A stretch of 41,302 bases of DNA, taken from a virus. The notes under the pieces are model-generated. The model saw only the letters and a program-made list of their open reading frames with translations. It made no database searches and was not told the DNA's origin. Each line of letters starts with the position of its first letter. Within the stretch, counting starts at the first letter, position 1. Both the position numbers and the translations under genes were made by a program. Shown here piece by piece: positions 17,301 to 28,300 of this stretch. The stretch spans positions 1 through 41,302 of IMG/VR virus record IMGVR_UViG_3300008012_000054. One strand, written 5' to 3'.

Positions 17301-19207
17301 CATCAGGACATGCTTTTGAATATGTAGGTGCTGGCGTTACTTATAACGCACTTCCGTTCTTTGGCGGTAGTGCTATAGCAGAAAACGAAATTACAGAAAC
17401 AGACAACGGTAAAGTATTTGCAGGCGGAACAGTTGACCAAATTGGTAACTTTAGAGTTGGTAACTTCTTTAACGTAAACGCACTTACTGGTGCTATTACA
17501 CTTAATGCAGAGGAAATTAGTTTAAGTGGTATTGCAAGTATTGGACCATTTAAACGTTTTGGTATTCCAGTTGGTGTTGAACTTAAAGAAGTTAGCAACA
17601 GTTCAGATTTGAGAGCAAGCACAGGTGCAAGCGACATTAACACTGTTCCAACACAAGTTGCAGTTGTAAACTATGTTGAAAATAGATATCTCAACAAACT
17701 CACAGGTGGAACTGTATTAGGCAATGTAGAAATTGATGCTGATCTTGCAGTAGACGGCGGCGATATTACAACTACAAGCACTACGTTTAATTTGTTAAAT
17801 GACAATGCTAACATATTAAACTTTGCCGGCGGCACTACAAACTTAACAATTGGTGCAGTTGGTATCGGAACTACAAATATCAAACACAATGTTGATATTG
17901 ATTTAGATCTAAATGTTGACGGTGGTGATATTACAACAAACCGAATTGATACGTTTAACTTGCTGAATGCAAATGTTCAAACTGTAAATGCATTTGGAGA
18001 TGCAACTACTATTACAATGGGTGCTGTGTCAACAGACAGTGTATTCCAAGTAAACAGTGAAATTGTAATATTCAACAGTGTTGGCACACTACAGATTCCA
18101 GTAGGAACAACAGCACAACGTGGAGCCGACTCAACAGCAGCAATTGGACAAATACGTTTCAATACCACAGACGAGACATTTGAAGGTTATGACGGTGCTA
18201 ACTGGGGAACATTAGGCGGTGTTAAAGATGTAGATCAAGATACATTTATTCGTCCAGAAACTTCACCCGGCGCAGACGAAGATACACTTGAATTCTTTAC
18301 AAACGGTGTTGAGAGAATTACACTTGATCCAACAACATTAAGTATTAAAGATTCAATTCTAACAGAATTTGATAACACCACTGAAAGCACAGCATACAAT
18401 GTTGGTGCAGTGACAGTAGCAGGCGGTGTAGGAATAGCAAGAAACTTACATGTTAGAGGTTATATCAGTGGTAACGAAAATGATGTATTACAACTTACTG
18501 AAAAAGCCACAGATGAAATCTTTATTCCAGCTAACACTATTAGAACAACTGATAGCTTTAAAATTATTAGCAACGAATCAGATAGTGCTGCGGATAACAT
18601 AGTTGATCCAATTATACTTGCTCACCATAACCAAACAGGCGGTGCAGCAGTTGGCGCAGGCATAGGACTACCATTTGAACAAGAAATTACAAATAACAAC
18701 TATGTTACTGCTGGTAGAATAGATGTTATAAGCACTGATGTTACCACTGGTGACGAAGATTTTGACATGGTGTTTACAACAAGAATTGCAGGTGCAAGTG
18801 TTGAAAAACTTAGACTAAGTGAAACAACAAGCACGTTTACAACTAATGTTCAAATCGATCAAGACTTGTTTGTAACTGGTATACTTGACGCAGCAGGATT
18901 TAGAGGTAGTATTTTTGCAGACGATAGCACAGAAATGCTTGATGCTGTTAACAATAGAATTATTGTTACAAATCTTGATGCAGGCACACTGACACTTGTA
19001 ACCGACCTTGAAGTGCAATACGGAGGCACGGGTGCAAGCACATTTACTACAGACGGTATTTTGTATGGTAATGCACAAAATCCAATTCAAGTTACTCCAG
19101 CAGCTGGAACAAGTGACGCAAGTAACAGTTTCCAAATTCTTACTGTAACAAGTGGTAGTGATGCAACTCCAGTTTGGACTGACACAATTGACGGTGGTAG
19201 CTTTTAA
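11345..19207 (+). CDS. Giant tail-fibre-like protein 1 (beta-helix plus ten KCxRD modules)
   Basis: 2,620 residues. Order: a short N-terminal beta segment. Residues ~55-320, a pectate-lyase-like right-handed beta-helix ('YYVSLEGSDDNDGKG', 'AGATIQLAPGDFYEDNP', 'RMTVRGDSLRNCQIYP'). Residues ~325-400, two GxGY-type beta units. Residues ~450-1840, ten helical modules, each beginning near Y-D-x-x-K-C-x-R-D and containing I(V/I)DA and a later N-x-x-Y. Residues ~1930-2130, a fibre domain shared with giant fibre 2 ('FAGGTVDQIGNFRVGNF'). Then beta-rich shaft sequence, including 'FEGYDGANWGTLGGVKD'. It probably forms a long trimeric adhesin at the tail. No S74 chaperone is present, unlike its paralogue, so folding may need a separate chaperone. 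The ATG abuts the preceding stop. Confidence 0.75.
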   Translation: MEYVKKQSIYQRKIDNNELIINNDGTIELTPSTGTVKVAGDLKVTGSSSGPTNDLIYYVSLEGSDDNDGKGAGASRAKRTIKSAVEAAPAGATIQLAPGDFYEDNPITLKERMTVRGDSLRNCQIYPNNPTKDIFLMDNACYIFQVTFRGLRDPGWCARIREGALVTVSPYVQNCTNMNGPWLNDGTEFTPFVTEQIEGVPAGARPIENDPNVPLAKRVNTNGGGNGMLVDGNDYDQRSLVFSFVADAFTQIAQGGIGFHITNFGYTQIVSCFTVFTRIGFMATKGGYLSISNSVSDFGTYGIIADGLFDKVYTTARPSQTYTSNVGSVTVNSTGAGYTGTPTVVFDPPEEPGGTTAQGTASVDLLRGEVTSITVDDPGSGYRSVPTITLVGGGFSSLATATANLIKNQTIEVNSLRDIPQTGSIIKFEGDSTVYYVTGNNITQQPFIYDETVCRRDVARIIDAIMGDVALGTNYQSIAAGRSYLRANSAKVLNQQLAPTIYGIEATRDEILARIPDSDPANEQYRYDVIEKTAIITNFIANEDSSAAPDIVYDDTNASSPGAVAAKDAIIANKDFIVEETIKYIAEQFTNLSYDQEKCERDVRLITEAVAYDTVLGTNYNSVTAGLAYARASADVYNTTSSTTGSQTTVTVAAYNYLKGLTLALSDVSADSTATTRVTAAWDEVIDIITGRAYNSATCRRDVGYIVDSVAFDVALGTNYNAVTTGLSYQRANSAYVLSAQFEQTKASYQYMKTLATGTYMSNATAEARSDAAFDEILDILENGQVSTDVSADTITWTDPGTNGSATNSRILLQANRDFIASEVNAWISANYPTFVYDTLKCTRDTKYIVDAISFDIQYGGNFATRRAADAYFEGTTSQLPESQRAITAAAYNNLASNIVSQIVIENYPGQTTTGNLGSSDEVDDAEGLVKIIADVITANSVSGMPALVEPTYTWAAAGIQTDVNSWKNAKTTIQDTVIKEITIGNITNADAITYPLPTGVITNRINARNQLIANRTFIKKEVRAYVNQQNPTLTYDADKCERDVGYIVDALIYDILYEGNSATRQTATSYFVGTSSQLGSTDETTATIQAYTHLQGVVTGILLESALTKSPGNNEIQNTAGDPASATEVGSATSLIQIIIDVLTAGNLDSLPATNRAVTDWADASLQTAFGSIFGQQDNFAAASTTWILANYPNFTYDREKCKRDTGLIIDAVVRDARLNTNHNAIVAGQAYIRANASTVKDDQLPATILAIREAKRLALTYTTTDTTATTRVTDGFDTVLTLLEYQTLPSEGQTYPAPVPASQELIDAARQLQENKAFLQEEAIAYINNQYFVYDSAKCARDTQLILDAVCNDLITGSNYNSITAGLSYYRAVSAYVISDQITQTIAAITHLKGEVANLIASDSASVAICNALFDEIIDIIQNGTGNADALSFPNPSGNANRNNAQLQLQNNRTFIISELISWITTNLPNLTYDQTKCERDTGYIVDAVSHDIMYNTNLASIQNARSYFEGSASVLPYDQRDGTADALNQLGVILQQIVVGTYPGQNTSAGNASATEATQVNVLSTIVEDVVRANTLEILPTETAVDETGASSTRIASRDLIQSTGDSSSADLVQGVIDYINTNQNGFSYDQAKCRRDIGYLVESTTHDLLYTGNVSSLATARSYFLNGDSQVYGQENETADAITRVKTVAAQVIQGITVTPTAGNTETQSLVGPYGTSAEATTSNNLFNITIDAITAGNLLSTPNDQEPDTSWVTVSTNIALDALSTANTTIQQGVIDFIRDNIIGFSYNVAKCERDTKYIIDAALYDMMYGGNKQTRRAGEAYYTGTILAGITTAGSNADQEGVTEFAYKHLASIMSKIGQNQKVVASDDNSLTQTYNPTGGTSSATLSIENNVTKIAEVISQGIYPVLPNEIDHDYAANAETSANAKRELVLADAQAIEDEAIRLLNLTYGGVAELDVFPQITYVAENTLGSMQNVSTVSTSGHAFEYVGAGVTYNALPFFGGSAIAENEITETDNGKVFAGGTVDQIGNFRVGNFFNVNALTGAITLNAEEISLSGIASIGPFKRFGIPVGVELKEVSNSSDLRASTGASDINTVPTQVAVVNYVENRYLNKLTGGTVLGNVEIDADLAVDGGDITTTSTTFNLLNDNANILNFAGGTTNLTIGAVGIGTTNIKHNVDIDLDLNVDGGDITTNRIDTFNLLNANVQTVNAFGDATTITMGAVSTDSVFQVNSEIVIFNSVGTLQIPVGTTAQRGADSTAAIGQIRFNTTDETFEGYDGANWGTLGGVKDVDQDTFIRPETSPGADEDTLEFFTNGVERITLDPTTLSIKDSILTEFDNTTESTAYNVGAVTVAGGVGIARNLHVRGYISGNENDVLQLTEKATDEIFIPANTIRTTDSFKIISNESDSAADNIVDPIILAHHNQTGGAAVGAGIGLPFEQEITNNNYVTAGRIDVISTDVTTGDEDFDMVFTTRIAGASVEKLRLSETTSTFTTNVQIDQDLFVTGILDAAGFRGSIFADDSTEMLDAVNNRIIVTNLDAGTLTLVTDLEVQYGGTGASTFTTDGILYGNAQNPIQVTPAAGTSDASNSFQILTVTSGSDATPVWTDTIDGGSF
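12690..16840 (+). repeat. Ten divergent KCxRD helical modules
   Basis: The conserved Cys codons lie at 12704, 13139, 13439, 13868, 14465, 14951, 15365, 15782, 16253 and 16733, so units are about 100-200 residues apart. Each has (Y)(D)xxKCxRD, then x(I/L)(I/V)(D/E)A and D, an Asn about 20 residues after the Cys, and a Tyr-containing helix. Most end with an N-(R/K)-x-F-(I/L) helix leading into the next unit. The repeats are diverged at DNA level. Confidence 0.85.
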
Positions 19208-19229
19208 TTAAGCTACTACTTTACTTTCC

Positions 19230-19245
19230 TTCATAAATAGTAGTA
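19230..19245 (+). promoter_or_regulatory. Late-promoter-like element TTCATAAATAG
   Basis: TAAATA at 19234-19239, between the two giant fibre genes. Predicted +1 at about 19245, exactly where the AACGAT hairpin begins. It would give the second giant fibre its own late transcript. Confidence 0.6.
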
Positions 19246-19313
19246 ACGATCTCTATCGTTTTTAATTGGGCGTCTTAGGACCTGACCCGTTACCTATATA
19301 GGAGGCAGCCATA
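19245..19313 (+). promoter_or_regulatory. Structured 5' leader of giant fibre 2
   Basis: It begins with a 6-bp hairpin AACGAT (19245-19250), loop CTCT, ATCGTT (19255-19260), followed by TTTAATT. A second fold pairs GGG (19268-19270) with CCC (19286-19288) around GTC-TTAG-GAC. The palindrome CCTATATAGG (19293-19302) overlaps the Shine-Dalgarno AGGAGG and could partly mask it. The first hairpin plus T-run could alternatively terminate read-through from the upstream gene. Confidence 0.45.
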
Positions 19314-22300
19314 ATGGCAACAACAATTAGACACAAGCGAAGTGCGGTCGCTGGTAATCAACCTAGTGTAGCACAACTTGAATCCGGCGAATTAGCCATC
19401 AATACAGCAGACGGTAAAGTTTATCTACTTAGAGATGATAACACTGTCCAAGATATCACAAAAAGAATTTTTGAAGGAAATACTGAAGTTAGAGTAGATG
19501 ACTTGTTAGATAGTGCAAGTGCTGAAATCAGCATGACTGTCAACGGCGACGAAAAAATGACAGTCACTAACGCAGGCTTCAATATCAAAGACGACCTTGA
19601 CATGGAAGATTTTGGTAAAATTACTTGGCGTGAAAGTATTGCATCTGGTGAAGATGGTATTAGTATTCAAGCACCTTACAACTTGCCTAATAGTTATAAT
19701 TTGACTCTGCCTCTTGTCAATGGAACTGTTGGACAAATACTTAAAACAGATGGTAACGGACAACTAGAATTTGCTGATGCTGACGTATTTGGTGGTAACG
19801 TTATCTACGTTTCTGCTGAACAAGGTGATGACGCTAATGACGGACAGAGTGCTCCGGTAAAAACTGTTAAAAGAGCATGTAAACTTGCTTCCGCATTAGT
19901 TTATAACCCTAGCGGCTTAGTCAACGGAACTAGAGTAAACATTAAAGTTGCTGTTGGTGACTACACAGAAGATAACCCAGTTATTGTTCCTGATAACGTT
20001 GTTATCAAAGGTGACGGTTTGCGTGGTTGTATTATCCGTCCTGCAAATGCTAACTTGGACATGCTACGTGTTCGTAACGCATGTTACTTTGGTGAATTTA
20101 CATTTAGAGACGGGGTTGATGATAACCAAGTTCCGTTGATTACATGGGATTACGCTACAGTGTTTGACGATCCAAATGCTACTGATGTAACTGACCGTGC
20201 TGAATATACAAACTTGCCAAATACAAAACCAACAATTGTTACTTCTCCATATACACAGAACTGTTCAATTATTTCGTTCTTAGGAGGTAGTGGTGCTAAA
20301 ATTGACGGTGCATTAGTTGAATCTCCAAACGTTCCACGTTACAATATTGAGGCTGAGAATCCAGTCATTGGTTCTATACCTGAACAAGGTAAATCAATGG
20401 TTGCTAACGCATATACCATGCTTTCATTTGGAGGCACAGGTTGGCGACTACTTAACGATGCTTATGCACAGATCGTGTCTTGTTTCCAAATTTTCCTACT
20501 CAATGGTGTTTATACACAATCAGGCGGATATTGTTCTATTACCAACTCTGCTACAAACTTTGGTTTATATGCGCTACGAAGTTCAGGCTATTCGCCTAAA
20601 GCATTTGAATTTGACCGTGCTCATGTTGTGTCAACTGGTGCTAGTGAAGGTAAACAAACTATTACTATTACGGGTATAAATCGAGATGCTCCAGTTGAAG
20701 AATTTGTTTTGCGTTTTAGAGATCCTGGTTATAAATTTGCAAAACTATTAATTGATAATAAAAGAGATGAAATTGCACAAGATGTAGTTGATTGGGTAAA
20801 CTTACAAGTTTCTAATGCAGCTGGCTCGCCAAGTATCTACGCAGGATTTAGTTATAACGAAGCAAAATGCGCAAGAGATACAAGGCTATTAGTAGATGCT
20901 ATTAGATATGACGCTGCATTAAATTCTAATGCTAGAACTATTTCATCTGTATTAACTTACTTCAACGGTAGATTTGATCCAACTCTTTTTGCTACTCAAA
21001 AAGAGCAACATATTGATGCTTACCAAAATGCTAAAACATTTACAGCACAAATTATACAAGATGCAACTTTTGAATCAAGATCTGATGCACTTTGGGACGA
21101 AATACTAGAAGTATTAGATGCTGGAAGTAGTGCAAGTGTTGCTGGAGATGATTTAGTAGACGCTAGAGTATTACCAACTGCAATTAATACAAATGCATTA
21201 AATGCAAGAAACCAACTTATTGCAAACAAAGAATTTATTAAAAAAGAAATTACTGCATGGATTGCAAGTCAAGTTTCAGCAGGAACTGCTCCATTCTCAA
21301 CTACGTTTACATACAACGCAGCAAAATGTGAAAATGATGTTGGTTTGATTATTGATGCACTTGTGTATGACTTATCTACTAATGGTAACTTACAAACTAT
21401 AGATGCAGCTATACAATATTTTGTTGGAACAAATGCACAATTTGGGTCAGGTGAAAAAGATGAAACTATTGCAGCATACAATAGGTTAAAAATTGTTGTT
21501 GGTGAAATTGTTACAGAAACAGCAGTAGCAGTTTCAACAGGAAACGTTTTAACACAAGACACTAGCGGAACACCAGCAACTGTAACTGAAGAGTCTTTTG
21601 TTGAAGCAAGAATTGGAGAAATTGTTGGCTATTTAGATCAAGATGGCACAGTTGATATAACTCTAATTGAGCCTGATTTAAATGCATTAGGTGTATCACA
21701 AACATTACAAGATGACTTTATCAGATTAGACGCAGTTGGACAAGCAAACATTGCGCAAAGAGTCACACGTTATATTAACGAAAGTATTGATGCAGCAAAA
21801 TGGTATAACTTTACATACGATCAAAGCAAATGTTTACGTGATACAAAATTAATTATTGATGCAGTAGCAAAAGACACTTGGGATACAGGTAATAGATATT
21901 CTCGTAGTGCAGGTTTAAGCTACTTTACTGCCAACCTAGCAGACTCAACTAGAAGTGTATTTGCAGGCGAAGAATTGCAAACAATTGCAGCTATCCAACA
22001 AGCTGCTACTTATACAAATGCAGTGATTACAGGTAAAACTGGAATTACAACTGCTATTGAAGATTTTGTCCAAGGTAGATTTAATATTGTAAGTGAAGCA
22101 ATTAGAGCTCCAGAAGAAATTCCATCACCTGCAGAAGTAACAAGTGAAGGCGATATAACAAACAGCTTTATTCCAACTCCTACTACAACAAACTTTAATG
22201 CGGCCACAGATATTAATTTAGGCACAGGTGTGTTTACTATTACCGGACATGGATTTACAAACGGCGAAAAATTAATTTACGATAACAATGGAAATCCGTC

Positions 22301-25300
22301 TATTGGTGGTTTAAACGACGAACAAACATACTATGCTAATGTGTTAGATGAAAATACATTCAGTTTAACATTTGATGACAGCTTAGAATTTCCAGTAGAT
22401 CTATTTACAAATGCTACAAATAGTGGCACACATATTTTTAGAACAGACATTATAGAATTCTATGTTGAAGAAATTTTAAGTTCACACCAAACATATCAAA
22501 CATTGATTCTCGAATCAGGATCTGAAAGCTATTATTTTGTTCCTGGTAGAGCAATTCAAGGAACAACAGGTGCAAACAACAACAGTGCATTTGTGCATAG
22601 TTGGGAACCAGAAGAACGTAGACTTATTGTAAGTATTGAAGAAGTAGCTGTAGGATCAAGCGTATTGAGAATTCAATTTGATGCAACCAGCACAATTACA
22701 CAAGACCATTCTCCTAGTCCAAATACAACTATTGCAATCAATGAAGTATCTGCAAAAACTGGATTAGGCACAGCAACATTCTCTATTACAGCTACAGACG
22801 GTAGTAGCAGTGTTACAAATACTGCCAATCTACCAGAAAAACAAATATGGTTCCACAGACCGAGTATTGTTAACTCATCTGCACACACTTGGGAATATGC
22901 TGGTTCAGGAACAGACTATAACGCACTTCCACAAAACGGTGGTAACACAAGAGCAGAATACGAACAATACGAAGAATTGCCAGGACGAGTTTATTCATCA
23001 GGAACAAACGAACTTGGTGACTTTAAAGTTGGTGACTTTATTACAGCGTTTAACAGAACTGGTAACATTACATTTAGAAACAAAGTTCAGGTGGACGAAC
23101 TAGATGCTCTAAAACTAAGTCTGTCTAATGTTGCTATTGAAGAAATTTCAACAGATGTGAACTTGGGTGATGACGAAATTGGCGGCCCGAGTAATGCTAG
23201 ACTTTCAACACAATTAGCAGTAAGAAGTTTTATTTCAAACAGGTTAGGTGGCTTTGTTGACAAAACTGTGTCAACTGCTGCTGTTCCAGGTGCTATTGTT
23301 CAGTTGAACACAAATGGTCAGCTCAACGGCGAACTTATTCCTGCAACACGTCAGTTTACCAACACAAACACAGAAGGATATAATTCAAGACTAACACAAG
23401 TCGACGAAATTCCAGCAGTTAATTTGTCTGCTGGTGATATCGGAACAGAAAACTTTGAACAAGTCCAATTGACTCTTAGTGGCAATATCACAGCATCAGA
23501 TGGTGCAGTTATTACACAACCAGGTGTAACTGGTGCTACTGGATACGCAAAAGGAACATTTAGCACCAGTGGAAATATTTTAGTTGCAACAACAGGACTT
23601 GCTTGGGACGAAACAGACGACAGTGTTGGCGATCCTTGGGATATCACAAACAACTTAAACTTGTTTGTTGATGGTGTAGACTCAGGAGTTTATCCAACAA
23701 GCAAAGGTGCATCAACTGCTATTATTGACAACTACTTCCTAAAAAGTTCCAACACCAGTCAGTATTTGATATTAGATCCTTCTCTTGATTATAATTTTAC
23801 AATTGTAAGTCTAAGTAGTGTATCTAGAGCAAGTAATATTCAAACTATTGTTACAAGTTCTGCTCATGGATTATATGTTGGTAACCAAGTAAGAGTCGAA
23901 TGTGTTGAAGACGAGACATTCAACGTAAACGGCGAAGTTTTATCTACTCCTACATCGACTTCTTTTACGATTGCTAATATTGGTATAGATGTTTCAACTA
24001 TTAGTAGAACAGGCAATGTTTTCAGTGTTGTAACAAGTGCTGACGGTAATGCACAAGGTGCAGTTACAGAAGAAAGATACGGTGTTGCTGTTAATGTAGA
24101 CAACGCAAATATCACTGGCGGTAGCGGGTATACTCCAACACAAGGTAATAAAATTTACGAAAATGTTTCTTTAACAAGTATAACAGGTGTTGGATCAGGT
24201 GCAAAAGCAGATATTACTGTAACGGCAGGCGCAGTAAGCGATGTAGACCTTAGGAGAGGTGGCACAGGGTATGTTGTTGGAGATAGATTAAGTGCAAACG
24301 CAGCAGACATAGGTGGCACAGGTAGTAGTTTTGAAATAGATGTATCTGCTATAGAAAAACGTATATATGTAAATATTCTTGGCGGAGAATTGTTTGTTGC
24401 ATCTAGTTCAAGTATTGACTTTATCGAAGACGTTGATGCTGTAAACAATTCATTTGATATAGGACTTGACAATGTAATTAGCTTGAACTTCTTAGCAGGC
24501 ACAACTGCAGGTGGTGGTAGTGTTGATTACACTACAAACAGAATTACTATTGCTGGACACGGATTGCTAGACGGCGATCCGCTTACATACGATACATTGG
24601 GCAATGTTGCTATTGGCGGTCTTTTAAATGGTAGTGTGTATTATGCTAAACGCATTGATGTCGATACTATCGAAGTCTACGAAGATTACAGTTTGTTAAA
24701 TAAAATTGAATTCCTAACAACTCCGTTAAACAACAATCATAATTTTAGTAGACATGCTGTTAACTTAACAGACGATAGTATTATAGTTCAAAACCACGGA
24801 CTTACAACAGCTGATGCTATAAGAATTAACACATTAACAGATGGGTCTACTTCTAACGCTCTTCCAAACATTGACGGTAAAGAAATTGTAGACGGATCAA
24901 GATTCTTTGTAGGATCAGTAACTACAAACTCGTTTACATTACACACACTACGTTCAGATGCGTTGAGTAGTATTAACGGACTTGTTACAAACAGAAAAGA
25001 CATCGGAACAAAAGGTGTAGGTGCTGCAAGAATTACGCCAAGTAATACAAGAGTAACTGAAATTGTAAACACTTCAAGTAGAATTAAGTCAAACTGGAAC
25101 ACACTAGCTGCTACAAATATTGATGCAGAAAACATTATTTCTGGAACTATTTCTCCAAGTAGACTTGGTTCAAGTGGGGTTGCTAATAGCGACACAGTTC
25201 TATTTGGTGATAGCAGATATGACACTGTTGTTCAAAGTCTAAAAAAAGCAAACACAACAGATAACCCAATCACCTTAACAGGATCAAGTTCAAATGCTGA

Positions 25301-28300
25301 ATTCTACGGTGATCCAGTAAACATTGGTATAGCTAACGCTGACTACGATCCACTTGGAACATTCTCAACACTTGGAACAAGTAGATTCCTACAAACCCAA
25401 TTTGATGTTAACTCAAACGGTAGTGGTGAAGTTTTCATCAAAGACGGTGTTGTAGATGCAGGAACCTTGGACAGCTTGGATAGTGCTTATTTCTTAAACC
25501 CTGCTAACCTAACTAGTCCTGTGCCAGTTAATAGAGGTGGAACCAATATCACAACTTATGCAATTGGTGATCTTTTGTATGCACAATCAGCTGCAAGTTT
25601 GAATACACTTAACATTGGTAGAGCTAACACATTCTTAAAATCAAATGGTGTTACCCCCGAATGGGGCACAGCACTTGATCTTGCAGAAGGTTTGGATGTT
25701 GGATCAGCTAAACTAAGTTCTAGCAGCACATCACTAGGCCAAGTTTACAATCAAAACGTTTCTACACTCGAAATTGGTGGCGATGCTGAAAATGTAAAAA
25801 TAGGTAAAAACAGTGATAGCAGAAATATTAGCACAAGTGTTGATACATATGAAGCAACTAACACTCAAGATGTAGTTGTTAATTTATCAGCTATTAATTT
25901 ATCAACTTCTTCTGCAAGTGCAAACGGCGAAAAGGTATTGTTGTTTGGTGATACCTCTCAAGTTGCATTTGGCATGACTGTGGCCGGTAGTGGTAGTATT
26001 CCAGCTAACACAACTGTAACTGGTATCACAGATGACGAAGTATTTTTAAGCCAAGATTTAACAGGTAGTGTTTTAACAGGAACAACTATTACTTTTACAA
26101 ATACACCATTAACACTTGGTGTTAGAGTAGGAGATACAGTTATTGTTGCAAGTAGTGGGATTGCAAATCTTGACGGACAATGGCCGGTTATTGGTGCAAC
26201 TGAAAATGCTACTTCTTTTACAATTAGAACAAACAACAACGTAAACGCTAATCCAGCTGTGACACAGATTGGAACAATATCAAAAGAAAATACTATTGTT
26301 ATTAAAAACCAAAACGTTGTAATTGGTGGTGGTGAATTCGGAACAAGTCCATTACCTGCACTAATTAAAGGCGAAGGCGGCATTGGCACAAATATAGGCG
26401 GCGGTTCTTTGACGCTACGTCCAGGCATTGGAACTGGTAATGCAACCGGCGGCGACTTTATTGTTGAAACTGGCGAAGAAAGCACTACAGGAGAAGCACT
26501 ACAAACCATTACAGAGCGTATGCGTATTGATACAGAAGGTGTTATGACTGTAACTGGATATACAAAGTTCACAGATACAACTGGTATAAAAGTTCCTGTA
26601 GGAACAAGTGCGCAGCGTCCAGGTGAAGCAGGTATATATGTAACTGCTGCACAAGGTCAAATTCGCTATAATACAAGCGACAGCACATTTGAAGGTTACG
26701 ATGGAAGTAACTGGGGTTCACTAGGTGGTGTTAAAGACGTTGACCAAGACACACTTATTAGACCAGAGACAAGTGCTGGTGCCGATAATGACGAGCTCGA
26801 TTTTTTAACAGCAGGCACTCAGCGTATGCAAATTGGTGCAACTGGTGATTTAGGTTTTGGAGATAGTTTAACTAAATTTACTATTGCATATGCAACTGGT
26901 AACACTAACATAGCTGGTGATGTTGTTGTAACAGGTGACTTAACTGTAAACGGAACAACAACTACTCTTAATTCAACTACACTACAAATTGATGACAAAA
27001 ACATTGAATTAGGAACTGTCGCTACTCCAACTGATACTACAGCAGATGGCGGCGGTATTACACTTAAAGGCGCAACAGATCATACTATTACATGGTCAAA
27101 TGCTAACGATAGTTGGGACTTCAGTGAGCATGTAAACATCATAAGCGGAAAAGTGTATCGCATTAATAACACAGAAGTTCTAAGTGCAAATACACTTGGA
27201 ACAAATGTTATTAACAGTAGTTTGCAAAATGTTGGCGCACTTGACGGTGGTAGTATTACAAGCAACTTTGGTAACATTAATATTGGAACAAGCAATCTTA
27301 CAGCAACAGGAACTATTACACTAGGTGCTACAAGTTTTGGTGATAATAATATTACTAATGTAGGTAGCATAGCACTTGATACAATCAGCGGAGACAATGG
27401 TTCAAGTATGAACTTTGCAAGTTCAACTGTTGTAAACATTGACAATGTAACACAATCAACAGCTTCAACAAATGGTGCACTTATAGTAGATGGCGGTGTT
27501 GGTATTGCTAAAAACTTACACGTAGGTGGAATACTTAACGGTAACGGTAGCGGACTCACAACACTTAATGCAACTAACTTGTCAAGTGGAACTGTAAACG
27601 ATGCTAGATTGCCAACTAGTCAAGCAGGTAAAACATTTACAAGCGATATTACTGTAAATGGATTTAGAATTGGTCAAGGTGCATTAGCTGAATCAACCAA
27701 CTTAATATTTGGCGATGGTGATAGTATTACTACTGGTGCACAATATAATACTGGTATTGGTAGTGGTAGTATACATGGTGCTCTAAGCGGTGATAAAAAC
27801 ACTGCTGTAGGTTATGTGGCACTGAGCGCACTTACAAGTGCTAACAATAACACTGCTATTGGTTCAGACAGCCAAGAACAAAGAACCAATGCAGGTAATA
27901 ACAACACCAGTGTTGGTGCAGACACAATGGCAAACAGCACAGCTGGTGATGATAACACCGGTGTAGGATATCAAGCTCTTGAGATTGTTACAGGTAGTGA
28001 TAACACAGTGCTTGGTGCAAGCACAGGTAGAACACTTACTTCGGGTAGTAACAATATCTTGATTGGTAAAGGTATTGAAACTGCTACAAACACAACAAGC
28101 AACTTTATGCAAATTGGTAATGCATCAAACAATAGTTTAAGTATTCCTGGTGTTAACACAACTGTTACTACCACAAGTTTTACATATAGCGGAACAAATG
28201 GTTTCAGTGGTGTAGGCACAAACTTAACTGCACTCAATGCAAGCAATTTGACAAGCGGAACTGTTCCAGATGGTAGAATCAGTTCAAGCAGTGTTGTTCA

